From NCBI GenBank assembly GCA_902386135.1, contig CABMIB010000112.1, forward strand, positions 1 to 32,595: a stretch of DNA of 32,595 nucleotides, in the 5' to 3' direction. A program made the translations under genes and the position numbers. Below the pieces are notes generated by a model, which was not told where the DNA came from, ran no database searches, and worked only from the letters and a program-made list of their open reading frames with translations. Origin of the DNA: an uncultured archaeon. GTDB taxonomy: Archaea > Halobacteriota > Methanosarcinia > Methanosarcinales > Methanoperedenaceae. Shown in pieces: positions 23,007 through 31,864 of this stretch. Each line of letters starts with the position of its first letter. Within the stretch, counting starts at the first letter, position 1.

Positions 23007-23801
23007 ATGATAAAAGTAGCAGTCACCGGCGCCTGCGGCAGGATGGGCATGCTTATTATCGAGAACATACTGAGATCCGGGGATATGAAGCTCGTTACAG
23101 CCATAGATGTGACCAATACAGGCAAGGATATCGGCGAGGTGATGAGGCAGGGCAAACTGGATGTCCGGGTCGGGGATGCAAAGGATATAGATAATATCCT
23201 GGAGAAGTCAAAACCCGACGTTCTTATAGATTTCACCATAGCCGGGGCTGCTGTGAAGAACGTCACGGCAAGCGCTAGGAACAAGGTCAACCTGGTTGTC
23301 GGGACTACGGGTTTCACTCAGGAGCAGCGCAAATCAATGGAGGACGCCATAAAGAGCAGTGGTGTGGCTGCGGTCATTGCGCCCAATTTTTCCATAGGCG
23401 TAAACGTGTTCTGGGGCTTGCTGGCCGAGGCTGCAAAGCGCCTTTCGGATTTTGATATAGAGATAATAGAAGCGCACCATAACCAGAAGAAGGATGCGCC
23501 CAGCGGGACTGCCGTGAAAGCTGCCGAGGTCATCTCAAAGACGCTGGGAGGGAAGGAGTTGGTGTACGGCAGGCATGGTATTTCCCCGCGGCAAAAGGAG
23601 ATAGGCATCCACGCGGTCCGAGGAGGCGATATTGTGGGAGACCACACGGTCCTATTTGCAGGCGACGGGGAAAGGATCGAGATAAAGCACCAGGCGCACA
23701 GCAGGCAGGCGTTCGCGAAGGGCGCAGTAAAAGCCGCGGAATGGGTATGCTCGGCCCGGCCGGGTGTATATGAAATGGCGGATGTGCTGGGGATTAAATA
23801 G
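23007..23801 (+). CDS. dapB: 4-hydroxy-tetrahydrodipicolinate reductase
   Basis: The 264 residues begin MIKVAVTGACGRMGMLI, the NAD(P)-binding loop. The catalytic signature EAHHNQKKDAPSGTA lies at about 155-169, and VVGTTGFTQEQ and APNFSIGVNVFWGLL are typical. It reduces the dapA product. It begins 7 bases after dapA, so the two steps are made together. A T7 run at 23816 probably ends the transcript. Confidence 0.97.
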   Translation: MIKVAVTGACGRMGMLIIENILRSGDMKLVTAIDVTNTGKDIGEVMRQGKLDVRVGDAKDIDNILEKSKPDVLIDFTIAGAAVKNVTASARNKVNLVVGTTGFTQEQRKSMEDAIKSSGVAAVIAPNFSIGVNVFWGLLAEAAKRLSDFDIEIIEAHHNQKKDAPSGTAVKAAEVISKTLGGKELVYGRHGISPRQKEIGIHAVRGGDIVGDHTVLFAGDGERIEIKHQAHSRQAFAKGAVKAAEWVCSARPGVYEMADVLGIK

Positions 23802-23815
23802 TACCCGGGGCAGCA

Positions 23816-23822
23816 TTTTTTT
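23816..23822 (+). terminator. T-tract terminator after dapB
   Basis: Seven T follow GGCAGCA 15 bases past the dapB stop codon. Archaeal RNA polymerase stops at such tracts without a hairpin. No strong stem is visible. Confidence 0.4.
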
Positions 23823-24101
23823 AAATAGGATAAAATATTTTTCCCATCCGAAAAGGTTAAAAGGTATGTGATATTATGAGAAGAAATCATTCACTCGTTA
23901 TGCAGTGATTCGGAGTACGTCAAGATACAGTTCCAGGTTGTTTTAAAAATCCAACTATAAACCGAACATTAAGGCTATCTTAATCAGTGTATAAATATAA
24001 AAATGTGAAGATATGTAAAGGTGTCCCGGATGATCCGGGATATGAATCGTGCATTAGAAATGCATAACCCCAACGTTTGTTGGAAAAGGAGGACATATAG
24101 A

Positions 24102-24962
24102 TTGTTAAATGAACTAACGAACCGAAAGACCGACTTAAAAAACAAGTCGGAAGACTACAAGAACAAAAGGAACGAGCTCAACTTGGAAGCAAGTAAATGG
24201 GCAACTAAAAGAAACGAGTTAAACAAACGCACAAAAGATTTGATCGATGAGGCACAGCAGCTCAAAAAACTGCGCGATGAGAATAACCAGCAGGTAAGCG
24301 AGGCAAAGCTCAAACGCGATGAGTTGAATGAGCAGGCTAATAAGGTGTATGCAGAAATCGATAAAATCCGGAAGGATTTAAATCTCGGCGATGGTCCGTC
24401 CCTGAAAGAGTTAAAAAGGGAAATAGACAGGCTGGAATTCAAACAGCAGACAGAGGTATTGACACCTACCTCGGAGCGGGAGCTTGTTGACAACATAGCC
24501 AAAATGACCGACGAACTCAAGCGCAGGAAACAGCAGCTTGAGGGCTCAAGCGAACTGAAATCGCTACTTGAGAAAGCACAATCACTCCGTGATGAAGCGG
24601 CAGTCCACCATAACAAGGTAAAAGAGTATGCTGAGGCTGCACAGCAGTACCATGATAAGATGATCGTGATCTTCAAGGATGCTGATAAGGTAAGGGCTGA
24701 ATCGGACGAGGCACATAAGGAATTTGTCAAAGCCCAGGAAGCTGCGGATGAGCAGCACAGGTTATTCATACAATCCCAGAAGGAAATCCGGGAACTTAAT
24801 AAAGTAATAATCGGGTTAAAGAGAAAGACAAAAGAGAGTAAGGAAGAATCTATCAGAGAAAAGACCAAGAAAGAAGCTGAAGAGGTTTATAACCAGTTCA
24901 AGCTTGGCGAAAAGTTGAATACTGAAGATCTGATGTTACTCCAGAGATCGGGACTTCTGTAA
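24102..24962 (+). CDS. Archaeal coiled-coil protein (COG1340 family)
   Basis: The product is almost entirely a heptad-repeat coiled coil rich in Lys, Glu, Asn and Arg (NELTNRKTDLKNKSEDYKNK, ASKWATKRNELNKRTKDLIDEAQQ), with a break near GDGPSLKELKREIDRLEFKQQ and a tail KLGEKLNTEDLMLLQRSGLL that is strongly conserved in the family. Its function is unknown. The start is uncertain: the frame is open from 24021, with an ATG at 24030 behind AAGGTG; but AAGGAGG (24086-24092) lies 9 bases before an in-frame TTG at 24102, and the coil begins there. I prefer the TTG (286 residues). A TATA box (GTGTATAAATAT) is near 23988. It stands alone. Confidence 0.85.
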   Translation: MLNELTNRKTDLKNKSEDYKNKRNELNLEASKWATKRNELNKRTKDLIDEAQQLKKLRDENNQQVSEAKLKRDELNEQANKVYAEIDKIRKDLNLGDGPSLKELKREIDRLEFKQQTEVLTPTSERELVDNIAKMTDELKRRKQQLEGSSELKSLLEKAQSLRDEAAVHHNKVKEYAEAAQQYHDKMIVIFKDADKVRAESDEAHKEFVKAQEAADEQHRLFIQSQKEIRELNKVIIGLKRKTKESKEESIREKTKKEAEEVYNQFKLGEKLNTEDLMLLQRSGLL

Positions 24963-25047
24963 ACCGATATTCTTTTATTTTCCGGACTTTACCGTTTTCT
25001 ACTTTCCACAGGAAAGAATATCTATTACGGTAGACTATCTAAATCCA

Positions 25048-25728
25048 ATGGAAAAGCCAGCAAATTCGTTTAAATGCTACATGGTAAGCTGGGATGAGGC
25101 TTATCAACTGGCAAAGAGCCTTGCGAATAAAATAAAACGCTCAGGGTTCAGGCCGGATATGGTCATAGGCGTCGCAAGAGGAGGATTTGTACCTGCGCGC
25201 ATAGTATGCGATATTCTTCTCCAAAAAGACCTTACATCCATCAGGGTGGAGCACTGGGGGATAGCATCCAACCTCGGGAAAGCGAAAATAAAGTATTCCC
25301 TTCCTGAAGAGGTAGACATTGCCGGTAAAAGGATACTGATAGTGGATGATGTCGCAGATACCGGGGGTACCTACGCTGCCATCCTGGATTACATGAAGGG
25401 GAAGGCTCCGGCTGAGATTAAAACGGCATCCCTGCATTACAAGACCTGCTCCTCTTTTATCCCCGATTACTGGGGCGAAAAACAGGACTCATGGCAGTGG
25501 ATAATCTATCCCTGGGCCGTATATGAGGATATAGTGGGGTTTATCGAGAAGGTACTTGTGCAGCCAATGATGCAAAACGATATCAGGAAAGCGCTCCTTC
25601 ACAGTTTTGATATAAAAATACAGAGAACAGAACTGCTTGAGATACTGGATGATATGCACCTGGCCGGGGAGCTAAAAAAGACAGGTACGAACAGAAAGAT
25701 TTTCTGGGAATACGCCAGAATCAAGTAA
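25048..25728 (+). CDS. Phosphoribosyltransferase with C-terminal winged-helix-like extension
   Basis: The 226 residues are a type I phosphoribosyltransferase of the COG2236 group. PDMVIGVARGGFVPARIVCDIL is the first loop and ILIVDDVADTGGT (96-108) the PRPP-binding motif. SWQWIIYPWAVYED matches purine (hypoxanthine/xanthine/guanine) salvage enzymes. After about residue 170 a helical extension (DIRKALLHSFDIKIQRTELLEILDDMH, then LAGELKKTG) looks like a winged helix and may bind nucleic acid or simply pack against the enzyme. The acylphosphatase gene starts 10 bases after its stop, so the two are likely co-transcribed. Confidence 0.88.
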   Translation: MEKPANSFKCYMVSWDEAYQLAKSLANKIKRSGFRPDMVIGVARGGFVPARIVCDILLQKDLTSIRVEHWGIASNLGKAKIKYSLPEEVDIAGKRILIVDDVADTGGTYAAILDYMKGKAPAEIKTASLHYKTCSSFIPDYWGEKQDSWQWIIYPWAVYEDIVGFIEKVLVQPMMQNDIRKALLHSFDIKIQRTELLEILDDMHLAGELKKTGTNRKIFWEYARIK

Positions 25729-25738
25729 GGGCGTTAAA

Positions 25739-26014
25739 ATGGAAACCAGGACGCATATCTTTGTTTCGGGAAAGGTACAGGGCGTATTTTTCCGATCGAG
25801 TACGGAGGAAAAAGCACAGGAAATCGGTATCACAGGCTGGGTGAGGAACCTTGCAGACGGGCGTGTCGAGGCTGTTTTTGAAGGCGAGCAGGAAAAGGTT
25901 GAAGAAATGGTACACTGGTGCAAAAAAGGACCTCAATATGCAGTCGTGGACAGCGTAGAGGTCATACCTGAAAATTATAAAGGGGAGTTCCCGGGTTTTA
26001 TCATCAGGTATTAA
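25739..26014 (+). CDS. acyP: Acylphosphatase
   Basis: The 91 residues show VSGKVQGVFFRSSTEEKAQE with the phosphate-binding Arg19 and GWVRNLADGRVEAVFEG with the catalytic Asn37, then WCKKGPQYAVVDSVEV. It hydrolyses acyl phosphates such as carbamoyl or acetyl phosphate. The length is standard. Its end overlaps the convergent membrane-protein gene by 11 bases. Confidence 0.95.
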   Translation: METRTHIFVSGKVQGVFFRSSTEEKAQEIGITGWVRNLADGRVEAVFEGEQEKVEEMVHWCKKGPQYAVVDSVEVIPENYKGEFPGFIIRY

Positions 26015-26513
26015 CTGCACTTGTGGTATTTTTTGCTATGTGATCGTCGATGATACTGCCTGCCGTTCCGAGAATAACCAGCATTTTAATGTAAAGCAGG
26101 GTGATATCCGTGGGATCCGTAAAAGGAACACCCATCAGTGCCTGCAGGTTCGCCTGGATAGCCGCAGTCCCGGCGATGATGAGGGAGACCAGAATCCCAT
26201 TTATCAGCCAGTAGCTTTGCTTATTGACTATAGAGGCAATCATCAGAGGAATAATTATGAACCAGAGCTTAACAGCGATAAGCCCGGCAAGCCCGTGGTT
26301 TTCATATACATACCTTATAATAAAATTGTACTCGGCTCCGATGCCTTTTGCGTCCATCATTATTGCGCCTGTTACTGCGTCTCCTATATCGAAAGTTACT
26401 AACACCAGGAAAAAGAGTATATGCTGAAGGTTGAGCCTGTGGATAGTGTATCTAAAAAGAAGCCTTAATATCTCGAATATCTCAGGTTCAGCCTGTTTTT
26501 GGGTATACGTCAT
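26004..26513 (-). CDS. DUF5658-like four-helix membrane protein
   Basis: The 169 residues have four hydrophobic segments (about 30-52, 74-95, 101-122 and 140-158). The first ends in FDIGDAVTGAIMMDAKGIGAEYNFIIRY, the DxxxT plus G.E.N pattern of the DUF5658 family; no activity is known. GGTGAGATC precedes the ATG. It is convergent with acyP and overlaps it by 11 bases. A 17-bp palindrome lies about 120 bases upstream. Confidence 0.7.
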   Translation of the reverse strand: MTYTQKQAEPEIFEILRLLFRYTIHRLNLQHILFFLVLVTFDIGDAVTGAIMMDAKGIGAEYNFIIRYVYENHGLAGLIAVKLWFIIIPLMIASIVNKQSYWLINGILVSLIIAGTAAIQANLQALMGVPFTDPTDITLLYIKMLVILGTAGSIIDDHIAKNTTSAVNT

Positions 26514-26635
26514 TTGATCTCACCATTTTTGCGAAAGATTTGATACATAACAGTTCTCAGGATAGAATGTTTTATTATTATCATTATAATCAGTATCACA
26601 AAAATTGGAGTTAAAAAAATATAAATTCATCCATC

Positions 26636-26652
26636 TATATAATGATTATATA
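26636..26652. promoter_or_regulatory. 17-bp perfect palindrome TATATAAT-G-ATTATATA
   Basis: The two 8-base arms match exactly around a single G. It is midway between the divergent genes starting at 26513 and 26745 and could be an operator for either. AT-richness makes chance possible. Confidence 0.35.
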
Positions 26653-26744
26653 CATCACGGAAAATCTAGTTTCTTAAATCAAGCACTTTGCGCTGTGCGC
26701 CTTTATTAGATATTTATATCTACCCCGCCCCTCAATCTTGAAGT

Positions 26745-27326
26745 ATGGAAAAGTGCGAGAACTGCGGCCCGGTGCATGATGCCCCGAAACCCCGTAATGT
26801 GCAGGTAAGGGTAATCATCAGTAAAGGAGAAGAGTCGGTACACAGGAAAGCCCTGCTTTCAGGTGTAATAAGGACGGGAGATGAGCTCCTGATAGATGAT
26901 GAGGCAACGGGTGAAGCGAGCCTTGTGCGGATCACGTCCATTGAGGTCGGGGATAAAAGGAAAGACAGCGCCCCGGCGGAGGCTATCAAGACAATCTGGG
27001 CGCGGGCCATCGACGAGGTAATAGTGAAAATAGCCGTAAGCCACAGGGAAACCACAGAATCCATAGAGATGCGGGTACCCGGGGAGAAGGAGTTCGTCAT
27101 CGGGGAAAAAGTCAAACCGGATAACCGCGAGCTTGAGATCAAAAAGATAAAGATACGGGACGGCGGCTTTAAGAGTAGAAAAGGTATAGCGATTGCCGCA
27201 AAGGACATCAGGCGGATATATGCAGATCCCGGTATCGTGGAACCGAAGAGATTTTCAAAAGGCGAACGTGTCGTTATCAGGAAAAGGGAGTCGGTATGGA
27301 GTTTGAGGCACAAAGGAACAGGCTGA
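26745..27326 (+). CDS. HVO_0476-family (COG1326) zinc-finger-type protein
   Basis: The 193 residues start [17 protein letters not shown] and continue with beta-rich segments ([64 protein letters not shown]) and [18 protein letters not shown]. It fits the archaeal family of about 200 residues with one CxxC at the N-terminus; some members have a second cysteine pair, missing here. Its function is unknown. TATTTATAT at 26711 puts the transcript start within a few bases of the ATG, so it may be leaderless. Its last 31 bases overlap the start of pcm, which implies coupled translation. Confidence 0.82.
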   Translation: MEKCENCGPVHDAPKPRNVQVRVIISKGEESVHRKALLSGVIRTGDELLIDDEATGEASLVRITSIEVGDKRKDSAPAEAIKTIWARAIDEVIVKIAVSHRETTESIEMRVPGEKEFVIGEKVKPDNRELEIKKIKIRDGGFKSRKGIAIAAKDIRRIYADPGIVEPKRFSKGERVVIRKRESVWSLRHKGTG

Positions 27327-27931
27327 TAGAGGAACTGAGGCTTCTGGGTATAAGCGAGCGTGTGCTGGATGCGATGAGCCGCGTTCCAAGGCATCTCTTT
27401 GTCCCGGAGGGTGAGTGGAAACATGCTTATGCCGATTATCCGTTACCCATCGGATGGGGGCAGACCATTTCAGCCCCTCACATGGTCGCAATAATGTGCG
27501 ACCTACTTGATATCCGGGATGGCATGAAGGTGCTGGAAATCGGGGCAGGCTCAGGTTATCATGCGGCCGTGATGGCCGTGCTTGCAGGCAGCGGTCAGGT
27601 CTATGCTGTTGAAGTAATAGAAGGCCTTGCGGAATTTGCCCGCGAGAACCTCAAAAAAGCAGGCATCACGAACGTAACCGTAATTACAGGCGACGGCTCC
27701 CTGGGGCTTCCTGAACACGCCCTTTATGACCGCATCAATGTTGCATGCGCGGCGCCTGACATTCTTGATACCCTGACCGACCAGCTCAAGAGCGGCGGCA
27801 AGCTCGTCATTCCAGTGGGCAGGAATTTCCAGGAACTCTATCTTGTGACAAAGACCGACGGGTTGAAAAAAGAAGCAAAAGGGGGAGTCATATTTGTGCC
27901 CCTTGTCGGTGAAAAAGGTTTCCCGGTCTAA
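27296..27931 (+). CDS. pcm: Protein-L-isoaspartate O-methyltransferase
   Basis: The 211 residues show [19 protein letters not shown], then [15 protein letters not shown] with the PIMT Ser59, and the SAM-binding loop [12 protein letters not shown] (about 79-90), followed by [10 protein letters not shown] and the family's GGKLVIPVG strand. It methylates isoaspartyl residues so that damaged proteins can be repaired. GGAGTCGGT precedes the ATG, inside the end of the previous gene. The stop codon overlaps that of the convergent small protein by 4 bases. Confidence 0.96.
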   Translation: MEFEAQRNRLIEELRLLGISERVLDAMSRVPRHLFVPEGEWKHAYADYPLPIGWGQTISAPHMVAIMCDLLDIRDGMKVLEIGAGSGYHAAVMAVLAGSGQVYAVEVIEGLAEFARENLKKAGITNVTVITGDGSLGLPEHALYDRINVACAAPDILDTLTDQLKSGGKLVIPVGRNFQELYLVTKTDGLKKEAKGGVIFVPLVGEKGFPV

Positions 27932-28086
27932 ACAGAGTGAAGCTCGCCGGACAGTATCTTCTGTACCAGGTTATTCCATTCGTTCTTTTTTAACCGTACT
28001 GTGTTCGCGCCCTCTCCGATCAATACTTCATCGCCGACTGTCTCAACCGCAGGGCAGCAACTCTTATTACAGATATATACTTTCAT
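27928..28086 (-). CDS. Small conserved cysteine protein
   Basis: From the ATG at 28086 the 52 residues begin [21 protein letters not shown] and continue [22 protein letters not shown]. The CNKSCC cluster and the [10 protein letters not shown] helix look conserved rather than random, and I recall short archaeal proteins of this type without a function. GGTGAT lies close upstream. A longer in-frame start at 28140 has no ribosome site. It may bind metal. Confidence 0.6.
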   Translation of the reverse strand: MKVYICNKSCCPAVETVGDEVLIGEGANTVRLKKNEWNNLVQKILSGELHSV

Positions 28087-28208
28087 CGAATCACCGCACA
28101 ATGTAAGGCAGGTAATGGATTTAAAGTTTTGTATGGGCAAAAAGATGCTGTTAACTTAAGATTAATATTGTACACTTTTTGGGTTATCGGAAAGAGGAAT
28201 AGATAAAA

Positions 28209-28271
28209 CACCGCAAAGGGCGCAAAGGATAGCAATAATAACTCTTTGCGAACTTTGCGTTCTTTGCGGTG
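28209..28271. repeat. Imperfect palindrome of CGCAAAG-type repeats
   Basis: CACCGCAAAG (28209-28218) and CTTTGCGGTG (28262-28271) match exactly as inverted copies. Inside, the CGCAAAG unit recurs at about 10-base steps in the left arm (GGCGCAAAGG) and, inverted, in the right (CTTTGCGAACTTTGCG). It has the same design as the element at 13044 but a different unit. Confidence 0.7.
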
Positions 28272-28345
28272 AGAGGTCGTGATTTACCTAATATGCTACC
28301 GAATATTAACAAAGTTAACAGCATTGGCAAAAAACGGATAAAAAA

Positions 28346-30127
28346 CTAAGGAGCGTTCAGATTGAAATATCTGCAGGCATCATATGCCCGGGTAGTGTTG
28401 TTATCGGCATTGTTGATATCTTTGCAGCCAAGCATAAAGCCGAGGAGGGCATCGGCCTGCATGGGAGGCTCAATTACCGGTAATTTGTTTGGGCCGGGTT
28501 CGTTTACCCGGTTATTGCCCGATGGAGTTGACTCCGTGGCAAGCGGCGCAGGCGGTTCGGGAATCTCAGTCGGCTGAGGCGGCGTTGTAGTTTGAGATAC
28601 CTCTGCGGCCCGGTTAACTTCTTCCGGGGATATGGTTTTTATTTCTACACCGTTGCTCTTTATACTGATCTTACCGCCAGTATTGCCGAGCTTATAGTAC
28701 TGGGCAGCTGCAGGCGGGAGCGTGAGGGATCCAGTTGAATCTATTTTAATAGTATAGCTGAAACTCACATCTTTCCCTGCTTCCAAGAACTCCTCAAAGG
28801 ATGTAGTACCGCTGACTAAAGTAGTACCGTTAGGCAACTGGTCTTTTATAAATATCCTTGTGGGGGTACTTCCACTGTTTTTCGCGTTTACCGTGACAGT
28901 AACTGTATCCCCCGGGCTGGGCGCAGAAACATCGGTATGCTTTTCGAGTCTAACCAGAGGTCCATAGACGATGGTTTTCGGCTGGTTTGACCGGATGCCG
29001 TACAATTCCTTCTGTACTTTGAATTCTGCTGTTGCCACCGGGAATACCACGCCCTTGGCATTTGGCTCTTCGGGGGTTATCAGATAGTGATAACTCCATT
29101 CTCCACCGGCGGAGATATCGGCGACCCAGTGCAGTGAAGTGTTGCTTACCAGTTTAAAACCCCTGGGAACAGAATCTTCAATGGTCACGTTTTTAATATT
29201 GATCTTTCCGTTATTTTTCAAGGCGAGTGAGACCATCGCAGAATCTTTTAAGTATATCTTCTCAAGCGTGGTCTTCCGCAGAGACATGCTCCATTCAGGA
29301 TCGACGATCACAGAGAGCTGCTTTGAGGAATTGGCCGGGTAAGGCAGGTTCTTAACATCATATGCACTGACGTTTGCAAGTATGCTGTACGTCTTATCTT
29401 CAGTGGGGACAGGCGATATAAACGTGATTTCTTCTGTTACCGATTCTCCTTTTTTGATCCTTTCGTAGTGATACTTTAAACCGCCGCTTTTTGCTGAAAA
29501 TGGTGCATCAACGTTCAAATCAACGTTAACGGCATCAGCCGTGCCTGAGTTCCTTATAGTTACAGACGTAATGATCTCAGTATCGTCGGCTGATGAGTAT
29601 TCATCTTTATCGGTATCTACCGACACCTCAAGTTCAGGCTTACCCCTCGGATTCAGTTCTACTAACGCCCACGGGTTGTAACTTTCCATAAGCCAGTCTG
29701 TCGAGTTCTTCGGTGGCAGTCCTCTTACTATGACTCTTAACTCACCATCAGGTGTGACGTAGGATTCCTCAGTTCCGAGGGCAGTAGTATTGGCAAAACT
29801 GCCATTCTTCGAAACGTTCAATCCCACGAACGGGTCAATAGGTTCGCTGGGGGTTTCGCTGTATCTGTCTGACTCCACGGGGTTAGGAAAATCTGTGGCT
29901 TTTACAGTATATCCGTTATATGTGATGATATCATTGCGGTGGAGCGTGTTTGATACGCCCGAAGTCCACTGGAGATCGGATTCCTGATACGCAGAAACAA
30001 GACTAATAAACCCCAATAATATAAGCAATACGACGACTGCTTTGATAAGACCGTAATATTTATTTCCCGCACTAACATTACGGCGAATGTTTTTGTTTTT
30101 AGTATGGAAATCTCTTATAAATGACAT
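28346..30127 (-). CDS. Large exported protein with repeated beta-sandwich domains (CARDB/DUF11-like)
   Basis: The 593 residues have a long basic N-terminus and one hydrophobic segment (about 28-47, LIKAVVVLLILLGFISLVSA) that acts as signal or anchor. Three or four immunoglobulin-like modules follow: ELEVSVDTDKDEYSSADDTEII with VTIRNSGTADAVNVDLNV; SMVSLALKNNG type near 290; VRLEKHTDVSAPSPGDTVTVTVNAKNSG with a DUF11-like FIKDQLPNGTTLV. A Pro/Thr linker (about 505-545) leads to a tail with two cysteines (GFMLGCKDINN, YDACRYFNL) and no C-terminal anchor. It probably belongs to the cell surface. There is no ribosome site, so translation may be leaderless; two 14-bp direct repeats sit right upstream. 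Confidence 0.8.
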   Translation of the reverse strand: MSFIRDFHTKNKNIRRNVSAGNKYYGLIKAVVVLLILLGFISLVSAYQESDLQWTSGVSNTLHRNDIITYNGYTVKATDFPNPVESDRYSETPSEPIDPFVGLNVSKNGSFANTTALGTEESYVTPDGELRVIVRGLPPKNSTDWLMESYNPWALVELNPRGKPELEVSVDTDKDEYSSADDTEIITSVTIRNSGTADAVNVDLNVDAPFSAKSGGLKYHYERIKKGESVTEEITFISPVPTEDKTYSILANVSAYDVKNLPYPANSSKQLSVIVDPEWSMSLRKTTLEKIYLKDSAMVSLALKNNGKINIKNVTIEDSVPRGFKLVSNTSLHWVADISAGGEWSYHYLITPEEPNAKGVVFPVATAEFKVQKELYGIRSNQPKTIVYGPLVRLEKHTDVSAPSPGDTVTVTVNAKNSGSTPTRIFIKDQLPNGTTLVSGTTSFEEFLEAGKDVSFSYTIKIDSTGSLTLPPAAAQYYKLGNTGGKISIKSNGVEIKTISPEEVNRAAEVSQTTTPPQPTEIPEPPAPLATESTPSGNNRVNEPGPNKLPVIEPPMQADALLGFMLGCKDINNADNNTTRAYDACRYFNLNAP

Positions 30128-30133
30128 TGATGG

Positions 30134-30162
30134 TATTGTAATATTTTCTATTGTAATATTTT
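30134..30162. promoter_or_regulatory. Two identical 14-bp direct repeats at the surface-protein promoter
   Basis: TATTGTAATATTTT occurs at 30134-30147 and 30149-30162 without mismatch, one base apart. They span the region 7-35 bases before the start codon at 30127, where the TATA box and transcript start must lie, so a tandem binding site is plausible. Confidence 0.5.
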
Positions 30163-30298
30163 AATAGTTCATCGTGCAGGTAATCAATTTATGGCTCATG
30201 GTATAATAATGTTTGTATTTATACTAAACACTTCAAATACATACAAATACTGTGAAATTGCGATACATTCAAATGCTATGAAAACGTAAAGGAAAAAC

Positions 30299-30478
30299 AT
30301 GGCAAAGAAGAATGAAGGTAGCGGTCTGATGTCCTCGGCAGGTTTGATGAGATACTACGATGCAGAGGAGACCGCCATATCGATAGACCCGAAAACAGTA
30401 ATTTCAGTATCAGTGGTTGCAGGAATACTTGTACTTGTATTGAATGCATATTACGGCATCTGGCCAGTGAAAGGTTAA
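30299..30478 (+). CDS. secG: Preprotein translocase subunit Sec61-beta
   Basis: The 59 residues begin MAKKNEGSGLMSSAGLMRYY and continue DAEETAISIDPKTVISVSVV, then a single membrane helix and the end YYGIWPVKG. That is the archaeal Sec61-beta pattern: a polar cytoplasmic front with GLMSSAGL-RYYDAE, and one tail-anchored helix. It is part of the SecYE-beta channel. AAGGA lies five bases before the ATG. It is convergent with purD; only 11 bases separate the stops. Confidence 0.95.
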   Translation: MAKKNEGSGLMSSAGLMRYYDAEETAISIDPKTVISVSVVAGILVLVLNAYYGIWPVKG

Positions 30479-30489
30479 TTATCAAATAG

Positions 30490-31794
30490 TTAAGAGTCTC
30501 CTCTTAACTCTTCCATGTGCCGTATCCTTTTCCTGATAAGAGCTTCAGTTCCTATATCATGCCTGCTATAGAGCCTGCCCTTTAGACCTGAAAGACCTGC
30601 CCCGGCTCTCTCTTCTGCTTTTTTGATAGTGTCCGCCATGCCCAGCACTGCAAGAGCCCTTGAACCTGTTGTGTATATTTTATTGTCTTTTTCATATACG
30701 CTGGAATAGAATAGAAGCGCATCCCCGGTATCTCCTATCTCCACGACCGAATCTCGGACCGGGTTATCCGGATAGCCTTCCGGAACCGCGTATTTGCACA
30801 CAGTCGCTTTCTTTTTGAACGTGACCTTTACCCTGTCCAGAGTCCCGTTCACAATGCCGAGGCATATTTCAAGGAAATCGTTATTAAGAAGAGGAAGCAC
30901 GTTCATGGCTTCGGGGTCTCCGAACCGTGCATTGAATTCGATGACCGAGATGCCGCTTCCGGTCGCCATGAACTGGCCGTACAGGATGCCCTGGTATGGT
31001 ACTCCCGTCTCTTTTTTGATAGCCCGGACTGTGTCTGACATTATCTTTTTCGCGCCTGTATAATCCGATTCTTTCATAAAAGGTAAAATATCTTTTGAAT
31101 CGTTGTAAGAGCCCATTCCGCCTGTGTTCGGTCCTTTATCCCCGTCGTACGCTCTTTTATGGTCCTGGACAGCAGGGGCAAATGCAAGGGTATTGCCGTC
31201 CACGAACGCCTGTACAGTGAACTCCTCGCCGACCAACCGCTCTTCGATCACAAGGTCGTCGTTTTTCAGGACTTCCTTTGCATAAGCTGCAGCGCCCTGA
31301 AGGTCAAAATGATCTCCCATGACGCGCACGCCTTTCCCGCCCGTAAGACCTGCGGGTTTTATGACAACGTCCCCGAGCTCTTCAATATATTCGTCCGTGC
31401 CGCTCTCGCCTTTCCTGAACACTTTGAATCGGGGAAGTCCGGCTATACTGTATTTCTTCATGAACTTGCGCGTCCAGGCTTTATCGAATTCGATTTGCGC
31501 AGCAAGTTTTTGCGGTCCAACTACGGGAATCCCGGCATCCCACAGAAGGTCGGGGATACCTGCCGCAAGCGGCGCCTCAGGACCCATGACCGCAAGCTCA
31601 ATCCCGTTCCTGATGGCAAAATCAACAAGCTCAGGGCCTGTTTCCTTTACGAGCAGGATATCCTTGCATAAACGCGCTATGCCGGGGTTTTTCTTGCTCA
31701 TGGCTGCGTAAAGCTCCGGGTCTTTCTTGCTGCGGGCTATAGCCTCAGCAATGGCGTGCTCCCGTCCGCCGCCTCCGACTAACAGGACTTTCAT
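30490..31794 (-). CDS. purD: Phosphoribosylamine-glycine ligase
   Basis: The 434 residues begin [22 protein letters not shown] and contain the ATP-grasp motifs [29 protein letters not shown] and [19 protein letters not shown]. It makes glycinamide ribonucleotide in purine synthesis. The length is normal. It shares a 70-base divergent promoter region with the dolichol-kinase-like gene at 31865. Confidence 0.97.
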   Translation of the reverse strand: MKVLLVGGGGREHAIAEAIARSKKDPELYAAMSKKNPGIARLCKDILLVKETGPELVDFAIRNGIELAVMGPEAPLAAGIPDLLWDAGIPVVGPQKLAAQIEFDKAWTRKFMKKYSIAGLPRFKVFRKGESGTDEYIEELGDVVIKPAGLTGGKGVRVMGDHFDLQGAAAYAKEVLKNDDLVIEERLVGEEFTVQAFVDGNTLAFAPAVQDHKRAYDGDKGPNTGGMGSYNDSKDILPFMKESDYTGAKKIMSDTVRAIKKETGVPYQGILYGQFMATGSGISVIEFNARFGDPEAMNVLPLLNNDFLEICLGIVNGTLDRVKVTFKKKATVCKYAVPEGYPDNPVRDSVVEIGDTGDALLFYSSVYEKDNKIYTTGSRALAVLGMADTIKKAEERAGAGLSGLKGRLYSRHDIGTEALIRKRIRHMEELRGDS

Positions 31795-31864
31795 AATTTA
31801 TCTCACAATGTTTGTGGAGATAAATATGTTCTGGTTTTAATAACCAGAAGGTCGAAGTAGTAGT

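Noticed and set aside
24155-24868. 237-codon minus-strand frame rich in Ser, Leu and Phe
   Set aside because: It is the antisense of a coiled coil coded by repeated Lys/Glu/Arg codons, which produces such frames by composition.
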